Assembly (NCBI GenBank): GCA_035942915.1
Contig: DASZCR010000111.1
Location: 1-43,472 of the forward strand
Length of the DNA: 43,472 nt
Source: DASZCR01 sp035942915
Lineage (GTDB): Bacteria; Acidobacteriota; Blastocatellia; Pyrinomonadales; Pyrinomonadaceae
Reading direction: 5' to 3'
Both the position numbers and the translations under genes were made by a program. The notes under the pieces are model-generated. The model did no database searches. It was not told where the DNA came from and saw only the letters and a program-made list of their open reading frames with translations. Positions 1-7,237 of the stretch are shown piece after piece (the first letter of the stretch is position 1; each line of letters begins with the position of its first letter).

Positions 1-1
1 G

Positions 2-334
2 TCGGACACGACGCGCGCGGACGGCAACGCGCGCGGCGGCGGTTCCGTGACGCTCTCAACCGTGCATTCCGCGAAGGGATTGGAGTGGGATGCGCTCTTC
101 TTGATTTGGATGACGGACGGGTGGTTTCCCTCGTCGCGCTCATACGACGAGTTTGAAGACTTGGAAGAGGAGCGCCGGCTGCTCTACGTGGCCGCCACGC
201 GTGCGAAACATCAACTCTATTTCATCTCCCCTCTGAGTGCGCCTCGCGGCGCTGACGGCGATTCGCCTCCCGCCATCTCTCGCTTTCTGGATTCCATCCC
301 CGACACGATTCTCCCGCGCGCCTTACTGTCGTGA
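2..334 (+). CDS. UvrD/PcrA-type superfamily 1 DNA helicase, C-terminal end (partial)
   Basis: The frame is open from base 2, so the gene starts before the window and only about 110 C-terminal residues are seen. They hold two SF1A helicase motifs. LSTVHSAKGLEWD (starting about residue 17 of the visible part) matches motif V, which contacts DNA and nucleotide. EEERRLLYVAATRAK matches motif VI, with the conserved arginine used in ATP hydrolysis. The family comprises 3'-5' helicases of DNA repair and replication (UvrD, PcrA, Rep). The protein ends soon after motif VI without the long Tudor-like tail of PcrA, so the exact subfamily is open. Confidence 0.9.
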   Translation, partial: SDTTRADGNARGGGSVTLSTVHSAKGLEWDALFLIWMTDGWFPSSRSYDEFEDLEEERRLLYVAATRAKHQLYFISPLSAPRGADGDSPPAISRFLDSIPDTILPRALLS

Positions 335-645
335 AGGTCGTGTCGCAGGCTCTCGACGAACGCGCGCGCCTGCTCCATTGCGCCAGCGGCCATCTTAACT
401 CTTAACCTGCCCATTCCTCAGCACGTGCATCGACTCGATGCCTGCCTACGTCTGCCTGAACTGTACCCGGACATTTATCAAAAAGTTCGCCGCGGGGGCA
501 GGCGTTTGACCCCTCCCGCCGCAAAAGCACGCGTTACGTCTTGAGGCGTCTGAATTTCGGCTGGCGCCCCCTGATGACGGCATCACCACCGTCTCATAAC
601 TCACCAGACAAGGGGAGACGACTTCACACGAAAAGGAGAAAGTTA
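335..645. other. Intergenic stretch, no convincing gene
   Basis: I see no gene in these 311 bases. A 23-codon reading frame at 438-509 begins like a zinc-ribbon protein (MPAYVCLNCTRTF, one CxxC) and then stops. It is too short to call and may be a remnant. The last 15 bases hold the ribosome binding site of the next gene. Confidence 0.5.
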
Positions 646-1188
646 ATGCGCCATCAGAAAATTAAACGCGTCGTCGCGCTGGTCATGCTGATTGCCGTCG
701 CCACTATCGTCGCCTTCGGTCGCCCCGAAAACAATCCCCCGACCAACCAGCAGAGGGAGTTCGCAGAGCAGACGGCCGACCTTCTTCAGAAGGAGGTCTT
801 CGCCGCGTTGCTTCAGGAGTTCGGCGAGACGACGCCGGAGAACGTCGAACAGGGCAAGCAGGCCATCTCGCTCATCTTCCACGATGCGAACAGGGACATC
901 AGGCTCATCGGCGACTTCCAACCGCTGCTCGGCGGGAACAACAACCTCCCCAGCGACCCGTTCGAGCAGGAATCGCTGGCGCTCGCCCTACAGGGCAAGC
1001 CGAACACGACCGTCGAACGGCACGGCAACCGCTGGTACTACCGCCGCTCAATTGCCCTCAGCAACGCCATGCACACGAGTTGCGCGCTCTGCCACACGAA
1101 CTTCACCCCGCAGTTCTTCGAGCAGACAAACAACTCCGGCCAGTGGGTCGGCGCGCTCACTCTGCGCGTGCCTGTGAAAGAGGACTAA
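646..1188 (+). CDS. Secreted c-type heme protein of the DUF3365 (Tll0287-like) family
   Basis: The start at 646 follows AAAAGGAG with good spacing; the open frame extends further upstream but has no better start. The 180-residue protein begins MRHQKIKRVVALVMLIAVATIVAFG, a signal peptide or N-terminal anchor. Near the C terminus C146-A-L-C149-H150 is a covalent heme c attachment motif (CxxCH). The intervening region (helix rich, then LALALQGKP and WYYRRSIAL) fits the Tll0287/DUF3365 fold, which sits as a sensor module or as a stand-alone periplasmic heme protein. The role is probably redox or gas sensing outside the membrane. Neighbours give no further clue. Confidence 0.8.
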   Translation: MRHQKIKRVVALVMLIAVATIVAFGRPENNPPTNQQREFAEQTADLLQKEVFAALLQEFGETTPENVEQGKQAISLIFHDANRDIRLIGDFQPLLGGNNNLPSDPFEQESLALALQGKPNTTVERHGNRWYYRRSIALSNAMHTSCALCHTNFTPQFFEQTNNSGQWVGALTLRVPVKED

Positions 1189-1198
1189 CCGGCGCGCC

Positions 1199-1342
1199 GT
1201 CAAGCTCGACGTGAAATACCTGCTCGCGCCCGTCGGCACACACGCGGAAGGCGCGCATCTCCCCCTCGACGATGACCTAGAGGATGCGCGCCTCCTCGCA
1301 CGAGACCGAGTGCTTCAGCTCGACCCGCCACCAAACGACTAG
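1199..1342 (+). pseudogene. Possible decayed fragment resembling Pvc16/DUF4255
   Basis: An open stretch of 47 codons without a start codon reads VKLDVKYLLAPVGTHAEGAH and onward to a TAG at 1340. The pattern (hydrophobic-D-x-x-YLL, then acidic turns and LL) recalls the N-terminal part of DUF4255 tube-terminator proteins of contractile injection systems, where a motif like LDLHYLLT is common. It is short and unsupported by a start, so this is a hint only. If right, it is a relic of a second injection-system locus. Confidence 0.2.
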
Positions 1343-1810
1343 CTAACCAGACCTTCAGGTTCGCGTCCTGAACTTCCCTGCGACCTTTGGCTTCGCGCAA
1401 CCACCGTATCTCCACGCGCAAGCGGATGTTTCCATCAGGCCGGGCTGCTCCGCGACTTGCTCCTGCGTTACACGCAAGGCGCATCGTCACATATCACTTC
1501 CGATAAAAAAAATTCTTTTCGGTGAGGGAGTTTGCGCCGGAAGCACGCATTAGCAGATGTAGGCGATGCGTCGGCGGTAATGTTCCCCCGATAGGGAGTT
1601 GTGTCTAACGCGCCGTCAGCCGCCGCCGGTAAAGCCTCTCTTTGAGGCCCGCAGAGTCCGTCCACAACCTCACGCTCTACAGGCACAGCAAGGTCGCGCC
1701 AGACGAGGCGCTTGATGTGAGTGTATCGGGTAACCAGGTGGACTGAAGAGCCTCTTCAATCAGTAAGTGTAAGCACGTCAACTGAATCTTCCAATCTCGC
1801 AAAGGAGCAC
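1343..1810. other. Intergenic stretch before the toxin gene
   Basis: No gene is recognisable here. The stretch has a run of eight A at about 1505-1512 inside an imperfect hairpin (CCGATAAAA ... TTTTCGG), and the odd palindrome GAAGAGCCTCTTC near 1746. The ribosome binding site of the toxin gene, AAAGGAG at 1801-1807, closes it. Confidence 0.4.
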
Positions 1811-1813
1811 ATG

Positions 1814-2911
1814 ATGGCTAATCCGAGTCAAGCAGCAAAAGGTATCGACACTGCCAACAAGGCGCAAATCTCCCAAGCTCTGGTCATTCAGGGCTATGCC
1901 ACTAGCATCAACGAGCAACCGTCCGTCGACTTTGGCGGCGAGCCACACCTGGCGCTCTATCAAAAACAAATCAATGACGGACTGGCGACCGCTCAGGCTC
2001 ACGCAAATAATTACCTGAACGTCATCCAACCCAGTCTCATTCAGAACATCGCCAACATCGGCAACTACTACCAACTCAACAACGCCGTTCCGACGACGCT
2101 TCCTGAAGGCTCAACCGAGGAGCAATGGATACAGAGCTTGACGACGCTTCAACTGCAAGCTTCCGACTATCAGGCCGCCGCCAACAGTGTAGTGACTTCA
2201 CTGCAAAACCTGCACGACGAACTGACGAGTGATACGGCCTCATTTGCGACAACTGTCAGCGAACTCAACGCGACCCTCAACGGCGACAACGGTGCCCTCG
2301 CCTCAATCAACCAAGAGCTGAGCACCATCCAGGGGGAAATCGATGTGGCGATTGCGGGCGCCGTGACGAGCGGGCTGGCTATCCTCGGAGGTAGTTTCAT
2401 GATTATCGCTGGCGGTATCGCTGAGTTCTCCACAGCAGGAGCCTCGACCTCTTGGGTGGTGGGCGGAATCGGCATCGTCGTCGCCGGTATCGGAGCCGAG
2501 GTCGCGTCGGCCGTCGCCTTGAGCAACCTCAGTGACCAAAAAGCTAAATTGCTTAGCGAACAAACCCAGCTCACGGCAGAAGTTAGTCTGGCGACGGGAA
2601 TCAGCAACGGCTACCAGAGTCTTTTGGGGCAGGTCAAAAGCGCGGTTGACGCGGCAACCCAGATGGAGAATGCTTGGGCGTTCTTAAGTAGCGATCTCGG
2701 AAGCATGATTAGCGACTTGCAACAAGGCGTCCAAAATGCAGACCAAATCCGCACGCTTTTTTTGACCGCCGCCAATAACGAGGTGCAGACCGTGCTTACA
2801 GATATCAACACCATCAAAAACCAGATGGCCGGCGTCACCACGATTGTAGCCCAACCGGGGCAGACGGTCGGTCAGGCGCTCGTTGCGACGGCTCAACAGT
2901 TGGCAGCGTAA
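1814..2911 (+). CDS. HBL/NHE-type alpha-helical pore-forming toxin
   Basis: AAAGGAG at 1801-1807 lies 6 bases before the ATG at 1814; an ATG at 1811 is also possible but closer than usual. The 365-residue product is almost all predicted helix. Long amphipathic stretches (residues 45-175 and 238-350) flank a hydrophobic, Gly-rich hairpin at about 178-236 (VAIAGAVTSGLAILGGSFMI ... WVVGGIGIVVAGIGAEV). This plan is that of the ClyA superfamily, best matching Bacillus HBL/NHE enterotoxin components: a helical bundle with a beta/hairpin head that inserts into the target membrane. No signal peptide is visible, so export may be by lysis or another route. Base composition looks poorer in GC than the neighbours. 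Decayed genes lie downstream, which suggests acquisition by transfer. Confidence 0.75.
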   Translation: MANPSQAAKGIDTANKAQISQALVIQGYATSINEQPSVDFGGEPHLALYQKQINDGLATAQAHANNYLNVIQPSLIQNIANIGNYYQLNNAVPTTLPEGSTEEQWIQSLTTLQLQASDYQAAANSVVTSLQNLHDELTSDTASFATTVSELNATLNGDNGALASINQELSTIQGEIDVAIAGAVTSGLAILGGSFMIIAGGIAEFSTAGASTSWVVGGIGIVVAGIGAEVASAVALSNLSDQKAKLLSEQTQLTAEVSLATGISNGYQSLLGQVKSAVDAATQMENAWAFLSSDLGSMISDLQQGVQNADQIRTLFLTAANNEVQTVLTDINTIKNQMAGVTTIVAQPGQTVGQALVATAQQLAA

Positions 2912-2925
2912 GCGTCTTAGCAACC

Positions 2926-2957
2926 GGCCACGAAGAGCGGTCAGGCTCTTCGTGGCC
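2926..2957 (+). terminator. Hairpin downstream of the toxin gene
   Basis: A perfect 13-bp stem (GGCCACGAAGAGC at 2926-2938 with its complement at 2945-2957) closes a 6-base loop, 14 bases after the toxin stop codon. There is no T tract, so it may stabilise the 3' end rather than act as a full intrinsic terminator. Confidence 0.55.
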
Positions 2958-3044
2958 TCAACACCTTCGAGTGCTTGTTCGGCGGTGTGGAGCGAGCCGA
3001 AGCATTGCATCGCCCGCTGCGCCGGAAAGACCTCGTGCCTATCC

Positions 3045-3359
3045 GGTTTTACATGGTACTCGCTGACCGACCAGATGGACTGGGACACGGCGCTGCGCGA
3101 GGAGAATGGCCGCATCAACCCGCTTGGTCTCTACGACCTTGCGCGGAAAATGCGCCCCGTCGGAGAAGCCTATCAGCGGCTCATCGCGGACTGGCGTGAA
3201 GTGCTCCCGACGCAGAGCGTGTGCCTGCGTGTGCCTGTCGTGATACCGAGCGAGCACGACGCGGCGTGGGCGCGGAGAAGGCGCGTGCAGGCGAGAGCCG
3301 CGCGCGGCGCAGCGCCGACCGCGCCCGCCAATCCCGACACGGACGGGAGGCAGACATGA
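3045..3359 (+). pseudogene. C-terminal fragment of a family 1 glycosidase (decayed)
   Basis: From 3045 the frame reads GFTWYSLTDQMDWDTALREE and continues through NPLGLYDLARKMRPVGEAYQ. This is typical of the last part of GH1 beta-glucosidase-like proteins (the WYS-DxxDW region and the following helix). The frame runs on with a low-complexity Arg/Ala tail to TGA at 3357. Upstream of 3045 the frame is open for about 50 codons but not similar to the rest of a GH1 protein, and no catalytic Glu regions are present. This is a 5'-truncated remnant. Confidence 0.7.
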
Positions 3360-3460
3360 GGTTTGAGAATCGTGCGGCCATCGTCACCGGCGGCGCGGGC
3401 GGCATCAGACTTGAGACTGCGAAGCGCTTCGGCTCCGAAGGGGCGGGAACACTTCCTCTT
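3356..3460 (+). pseudogene. N-terminal fragment of a short-chain dehydrogenase/reductase (decayed)
   Basis: An ATG overlapping the preceding stop (ATGA) opens MRFENRAAIVTGGAGGIRLE, the first beta strand and the glycine-rich NAD(P)-binding turn (TGxxxGI) of an SDR. Here R replaces the usual final G. Similarity stops after about 33 residues (RFGSEGAG), and the remaining frame is unrelated. The overlapped order glycosidase-SDR looks like the residue of a former two-gene unit whose two outer ends have been lost. Confidence 0.65.
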
Positions 3461-3548
3461 GCCAGCGCGTCCAAGACACATCACCCATCTTCACTCTCCG
3501 CCGACACGGGGCGACGATTGAATAGCATGATTCTCAGTCGCCATGCCC

Positions 3549-4106
3549 CTACACCAGCATCTTCATAATCTCACTGTTAGGCAAGAGGCGGGCAATGGCT
3601 CCATCCAGATAGCACTTGGTCATGTCGTGATGCGCTTCATCATACGAGGCGATGCCCTCCGTTGCTACCACCACTTCATAATCGCGCTGGTAGGCGTCAA
3701 TGACCGTCGTGCGGACGCAGGCGTGAGTGTTGATGCCGGCAACGACCAACACTTCAGGACGCATACGCTTAAGCGTTGCGTCCAAGTCAGTCCCGAAGAA
3801 GGCGCTGTAGCGTTTCTTGACGATGGTCGTGTCGGTGGGGCGCCGGTCGAGTTCCGGTAGTATCTCGCACCCGTCGGTGCCGGCAATCGTCACATGCAGT
3901 TTGTGCTTTCGCATCTCCAAAAACGCGTCGTGTAAATCCGGGGCGAATTCCTGCCGCACCCAGAAGACGGGTTGGTCATGCTCACGAAACGCCTCGACGA
4001 GCGTGTTGATGGACGCGACAAGGTGCGTGCGCTGCGCGGCCAGATGCGCGTGCTGCCGGAAAAAATCATTGAGCATGTCGATGATGAGAAGCGCCATTCT
4101 GGACAT
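3549..4106 (-). CDS. Isochorismatase-family cysteine hydrolase
   Basis: The start at 4106 has GGAG five bases upstream; longer frames lack a ribosome site. The 185-residue protein is the usual length for the family. The catalytic triad is readable: Asp10 (LLIIDMLND), Lys97 (TIVKKRYSAFFGT) and Cys130 (GINTHACVRTT), with the cis-peptide region before the Cys. Members hydrolyse amides or vinyl ethers (nicotinamidase, N-carbamoylsarcosine amidase, isochorismatase); the substrate cannot be told from sequence. It is the last gene of a minus-strand series but 183 bases from the methyltransferase gene, so co-transcription is uncertain. Confidence 0.88.
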   Translation of the reverse strand: MSRMALLIIDMLNDFFRQHAHLAAQRTHLVASINTLVEAFREHDQPVFWVRQEFAPDLHDAFLEMRKHKLHVTIAGTDGCEILPELDRRPTDTTIVKKRYSAFFGTDLDATLKRMRPEVLVVAGINTHACVRTTVIDAYQRDYEVVVATEGIASYDEAHHDMTKCYLDGAIARLLPNSEIMKMLV

Positions 4107-4289
4107 AACTGCTCCGGCGGAAATTTGTAGTTCTCCACGTCGTCTCACCGGCTGCTCACCTGCCGTGACGCCCCAATCAAAACGCAACCATCAGCCCGGA
4201 GGCAACGGGTCGGAGCAGTCAAGTGCGGCAGCGAGTTAGCACGCCCGCGCCCAGAGAAGACTGAGCCACACAACATAAGCGATGGGAAT

Positions 4290-4955
4290 TCACGCCAAAG
4301 GCAAGAACGGCTTGAAGTCGGTGAACGCCGGTTCAGACAACTCATCCGGGAGGCGTCGCCCCGTCAGACGGTTTCCCATATCAACCGGCCGCCACCCCAA
4401 GTTGACATCGAAGTAGGCAAGCGCACTGCCAACCGACGGCCATCCGACATCGTCAAGCACAACCAACCCGCCCGGCCGCACAATCTTCCGCAAGAAGTAC
4501 AAGTCGACGAACACCTCGTGGAAGCGATGACTTCCATCAACGAATGCCGCATCCGCCACAAACCCCTCGCCCAGCAAACGCGGAAGCGCAAGCGACGACG
4601 CCTCGACCAAGAGCCTCGATGTCGCCTCTAACCCGGCCGAGCGCAACAATTCCCAACCCGCGTTGGAGTACTCGCTCACCTGAAACGGGTCAATCAACAC
4701 GTGGCGTGCGCGCCGGCCGCACGTCGATAATACGGCCTCCCCGATAGCCAACGCCGAACTACCATACGCCAACCCGACCTCAATCACGGCACATGCCCCC
4801 TCCGCCAACAACACATCCCGCAACACATCACACTCACGCACGGGCAACGATACTCTCTGGAAATCACCTTCAAACGGGCGCGTCACAGTCGGCCCCTCCT
4901 GCGCAAGCCGAGCGCGTGCAGCCCGAACTTCCCGAAGCACTGCCGCGACCTCCAT
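4290..4955 (-). CDS. Class I SAM-dependent methyltransferase
   Basis: The start at 4955 (MEVAAVLREV) is preceded by GGGAG at 7 bases. The 221-residue product has the Rossmann-type motif I VIEVGLAYGSSALAIGEA, an acidic strand (HVLIDPF), motif IV-like DAAFVDGSHRFHEVFVDLYF and the post-motif GGLVVLDDV. This is the pattern of Methyltransf_24-type proteins that often act in sugar or antibiotic tailoring. Upstream lie a membrane protein (92-base gap) and a radical SAM gene on the same strand. The substrate is unknown. Confidence 0.85.
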   Translation of the reverse strand: MEVAAVLREVRAARARLAQEGPTVTRPFEGDFQRVSLPVRECDVLRDVLLAEGACAVIEVGLAYGSSALAIGEAVLSTCGRRARHVLIDPFQVSEYSNAGWELLRSAGLEATSRLLVEASSLALPRLLGEGFVADAAFVDGSHRFHEVFVDLYFLRKIVRPGGLVVLDDVGWPSVGSALAYFDVNLGWRPVDMGNRLTGRRLPDELSEPAFTDFKPFLPLA

Positions 4956-5047
4956 CACCACACTCCCTTCAAGCCACTCCGACACACCAGACAACCACAC
5001 GATATGAAACTTTAGTCGGGCTGCTCTGCTTGGTCTGCCAGCGCAGG

Positions 5048-5434
5048 TTATACTGCGCCCTGTTTGTGTCGCCCACTCGCCGCACGCTGAAACAGCCACG
5101 CTGACCCGATGAACAGCGCGATGAAGAACCCGTTTAAGCCCAACAGCTCTAGCACTCCGCTATACGGGCGGCCTAAACCGCCGAGTATCGCAATCAAGCC
5201 GACCAACGTCTGAGCGAGCGCCATCGCGACCAGCGCGCGTGCCATCCCTTGAGGTCGGAAGCGCGCGATGAGTGCGCCGATGATTCCGACGGCGAGCACC
5301 CCGAAGTACATCATGTTGGCAGGGTCGCCATCCTTCCCGATGATGCCGACGCCGAGGCTCAGCCAGACAAGCATAAGTGCTGCCACAACCGCGACGCCGA
5401 CAGCTAATAGGTACGTGTTGTTGTGCATTTTCAT
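5048..5434 (-). CDS. Small integral membrane protein, four predicted helices
   Basis: The start at 5434 (MKMHNNTYLL) follows GGAGG with a 4-base spacer. The 128-residue protein consists largely of four hydrophobic segments: about 6-25, 38-55, 63-85 and 93-112. It ends in a basic tail (RAASGRHKQG). I do not recognise a family with confidence; such four-helix proteins are common and often unassigned. It lies 41 bases after the radical SAM gene, so the two are probably co-transcribed. Confidence 0.75.
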   Translation of the reverse strand: MKMHNNTYLLAVGVAVVAALMLVWLSLGVGIIGKDGDPANMMYFGVLAVGIIGALIARFRPQGMARALVAMALAQTLVGLIAILGGLGRPYSGVLELLGLNGFFIALFIGSAWLFQRAASGRHKQGAV

Positions 5435-5475
5435 TGTTCCTCCTAAGTTGATGTGAGAGTAGCACTGCAATGTAT

Positions 5476-6894
5476 TCAGCGCGAGATTCGCTCCGAGCGA
5501 CGCGAGCGAATGGCGGAGAGGGAGACGGGTGGCTCCACGCGCTCGACGGGCAGGTCGCGGAACTCTTCATAACGTCGCAACCCGTCGAAACTGGCGGGAG
5601 CGTTACCGCGAAGCGCCTTCAGACAGTAGAACAGGTTCATCATCGCGCACATGAGGAAGGCTCCGAAGCGCAGTCGAAACATCGCGCGGAAAACTCGCTT
5701 GAGCGAGTACTTCACCGAAAAGGCCTCAAGCCACAAGGCTCTGTGCGCGGCGAGCAGTTCGTCTGGACTCATCCTCGCCGGTGCGAATGCGACGTTGTAG
5801 CCGTTGTAGAACTCCCACCCCCGGCCGGAGAGGAGCCTGCCCTCATCCTCGAACTTCTGGTGAAGTGCAGTCCCGCGATAGGGCGTCAGAATGCTCAGAA
5901 ACGGGACATCGACGCCGATTTCGTAGAGTTGTCGGGCCATCGCCCGGATGGCTTCCGGCGTGTCGCCGTCGAAGCCTGCGATAAAGCCAGACATGACGCA
6001 GATGCCGCGTCTGTGCAACGCCTCGACGCGCTCGCTGTATTCGGCGACGCGGTTCTGCCGCTTGCGCGCGTCCGCGAGAGATTCCTCCCCAAACGACTCA
6101 ATTCCGAAGAAGATGCCGATGCAGCCGGACTCACGCATGAGGTCGAGCAGCGGGGCGTCCTTCGCAATGTCCATGCTCGCCTGAGTCAGCCACCAACGCT
6201 TGAGCGGTCGCATCCGCGCGAGCAACTCTCGCACGTACTCACGCCGTATGGTGAGGTTGTCGTCCCAAAACCAGACCACCTTCCGCTGCCACCAGAAGGC
6301 GAAGTCGTCGTAGCGGATGTCTTGCAGAACATCCTCGACTGGCCGCATGCGAAAACCCGGATTGAGGGTCGGCACAGTACAGAACGAACAGGTGAAGGGA
6401 CACCCGCGCGTCGCCTGCACGACGCGGGTCACGAAGAAGCACTTCGGCAGAAGGTCGTAGCGCGGCGTGGGAAGGCTGCGCATCGGCGACGGCTCGCCGT
6501 CGTAGCGTGGGCGCAGCCTCCCCGCCTCGGCGTCGTCAATGAGCTGCGGCCAGACCGACTCGGCCTCACCCACAACAACGCTGTCGCAGTGGCGCAGCAC
6601 CTCGTCGGGCGAGAAGGTCGCGTGGGGGCCGCCCGCGACGACTATCTTTCCACGACGCCGGAACTCGGCCGCGAGGCGATAGGCTTCGGGCGCAAAGCCG
6701 CTGAAGAACGAGAGCGCGATTAAATCTGCGTCCGTGTCCAACGGGACAGGCTCAACCTGCTGGTGGATGACGCGCACGCTGTGCCCCGGCGGGGTAATCG
6801 CCGCAAGATGAATGCCCGTAATCGGGGGCACAAAGTCTACTTCATGCCCCCGCTCGTAACGCTGGATATAGACGACGATGATGTCTATCTTCAT
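5476..6894 (-). CDS. B12-binding-domain radical SAM protein
   Basis: The start at 6894 has GGGGAG 8 bases upstream. The 472-residue protein has an N-terminal cobalamin-binding-like Rossmann domain (residues 1-125, with IVVAGGPHATFSPDEVLRH and VVVGEAE). It is followed by the radical SAM barrel with the iron-sulfur motif C165-P-F-T-C169-S-F-C172. Downstream GIFFGIESFGEESL and SGFIAGFDGD fit the SAM-binding strands. The canonical DxHxxG cobalamin motif is not obvious in the N-terminal part. That is frequent in this large family, whose known members methylate unreactive carbons or rearrange substrates. The C-terminal 100 residues are basic and helical. Function unknown. Confidence 0.88.
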   Translation of the reverse strand: MKIDIIVVYIQRYERGHEVDFVPPITGIHLAAITPPGHSVRVIHQQVEPVPLDTDADLIALSFFSGFAPEAYRLAAEFRRRGKIVVAGGPHATFSPDEVLRHCDSVVVGEAESVWPQLIDDAEAGRLRPRYDGEPSPMRSLPTPRYDLLPKCFFVTRVVQATRGCPFTCSFCTVPTLNPGFRMRPVEDVLQDIRYDDFAFWWQRKVVWFWDDNLTIRREYVRELLARMRPLKRWWLTQASMDIAKDAPLLDLMRESGCIGIFFGIESFGEESLADARKRQNRVAEYSERVEALHRRGICVMSGFIAGFDGDTPEAIRAMARQLYEIGVDVPFLSILTPYRGTALHQKFEDEGRLLSGRGWEFYNGYNVAFAPARMSPDELLAAHRALWLEAFSVKYSLKRVFRAMFRLRFGAFLMCAMMNLFYCLKALRGNAPASFDGLRRYEEFRDLPVERVEPPVSLSAIRSRRSERISR

Positions 6895-7237
6895 TCCAAT
6901 CGCTCCCCACACGACCCTGCTCGAATGGCAGATGTCTGTCGAGTTCTTTATACTGCAAAGTACTCGACAAGGCAAGTAGCTTCGTCGAAGCTGCCGCTGC
7001 CTCTCCGGTACGTGTCGGACGACGCAGGTTTATACGCAGGTGCGTCACAAAGGCGGACGAGCGGTAGGGCGTCCGCTGGAAGTCTGAGCGGCATGAGGAG
7101 GCCGCTACCGACAGTCCAGAGACGGGGCGATAAGGGAGACGGGCGTGAAGGCTTCGGTTGAAGAGCCTCTTTAGGAGCGGGTTACGAGTCAGAACTGCTG
7201 ATGGTCTCTGAGCTTCTGAAATAAGGCTCGCTTGGGA
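6895..7237. other. Intergenic region between radical SAM gene and DUF4157 gene
   Basis: The left part holds the minus-strand promoter and palindrome for the radical SAM gene (listed separately). The remainder shows no gene that I can support. Confidence 0.5.
6937..6975 (-). promoter_or_regulatory. Promoter with overlapping operator-like palindrome for the radical SAM gene
   Basis: On the minus strand TTGCCT (6975-6970) and TATAAA (6952-6947) are separated by exactly 17 bases, about 50 bases before the start codon. A perfect inverted repeat TGTCGAGT ... ACTCGACA (6937-6944 and 6962-6969) brackets the -10 box and covers most of the spacer. A repressor bound there would block RNA polymerase. 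The regulator is not in this window as far as I can tell. Confidence 0.5.

Noticed and set aside
1746..1758. Palindrome GAAGAGCCTCTTC, with a similar copy near 7158
   Set aside because: Only two imperfect copies were seen, with differing surroundings; too little to call a repeat family.
5470..6723. Plus-strand open frame opposite the radical SAM gene (417 codons)
   Set aside because: The minus strand carries the radical SAM motif, a ribosome site and a promoter; the plus frame has none.
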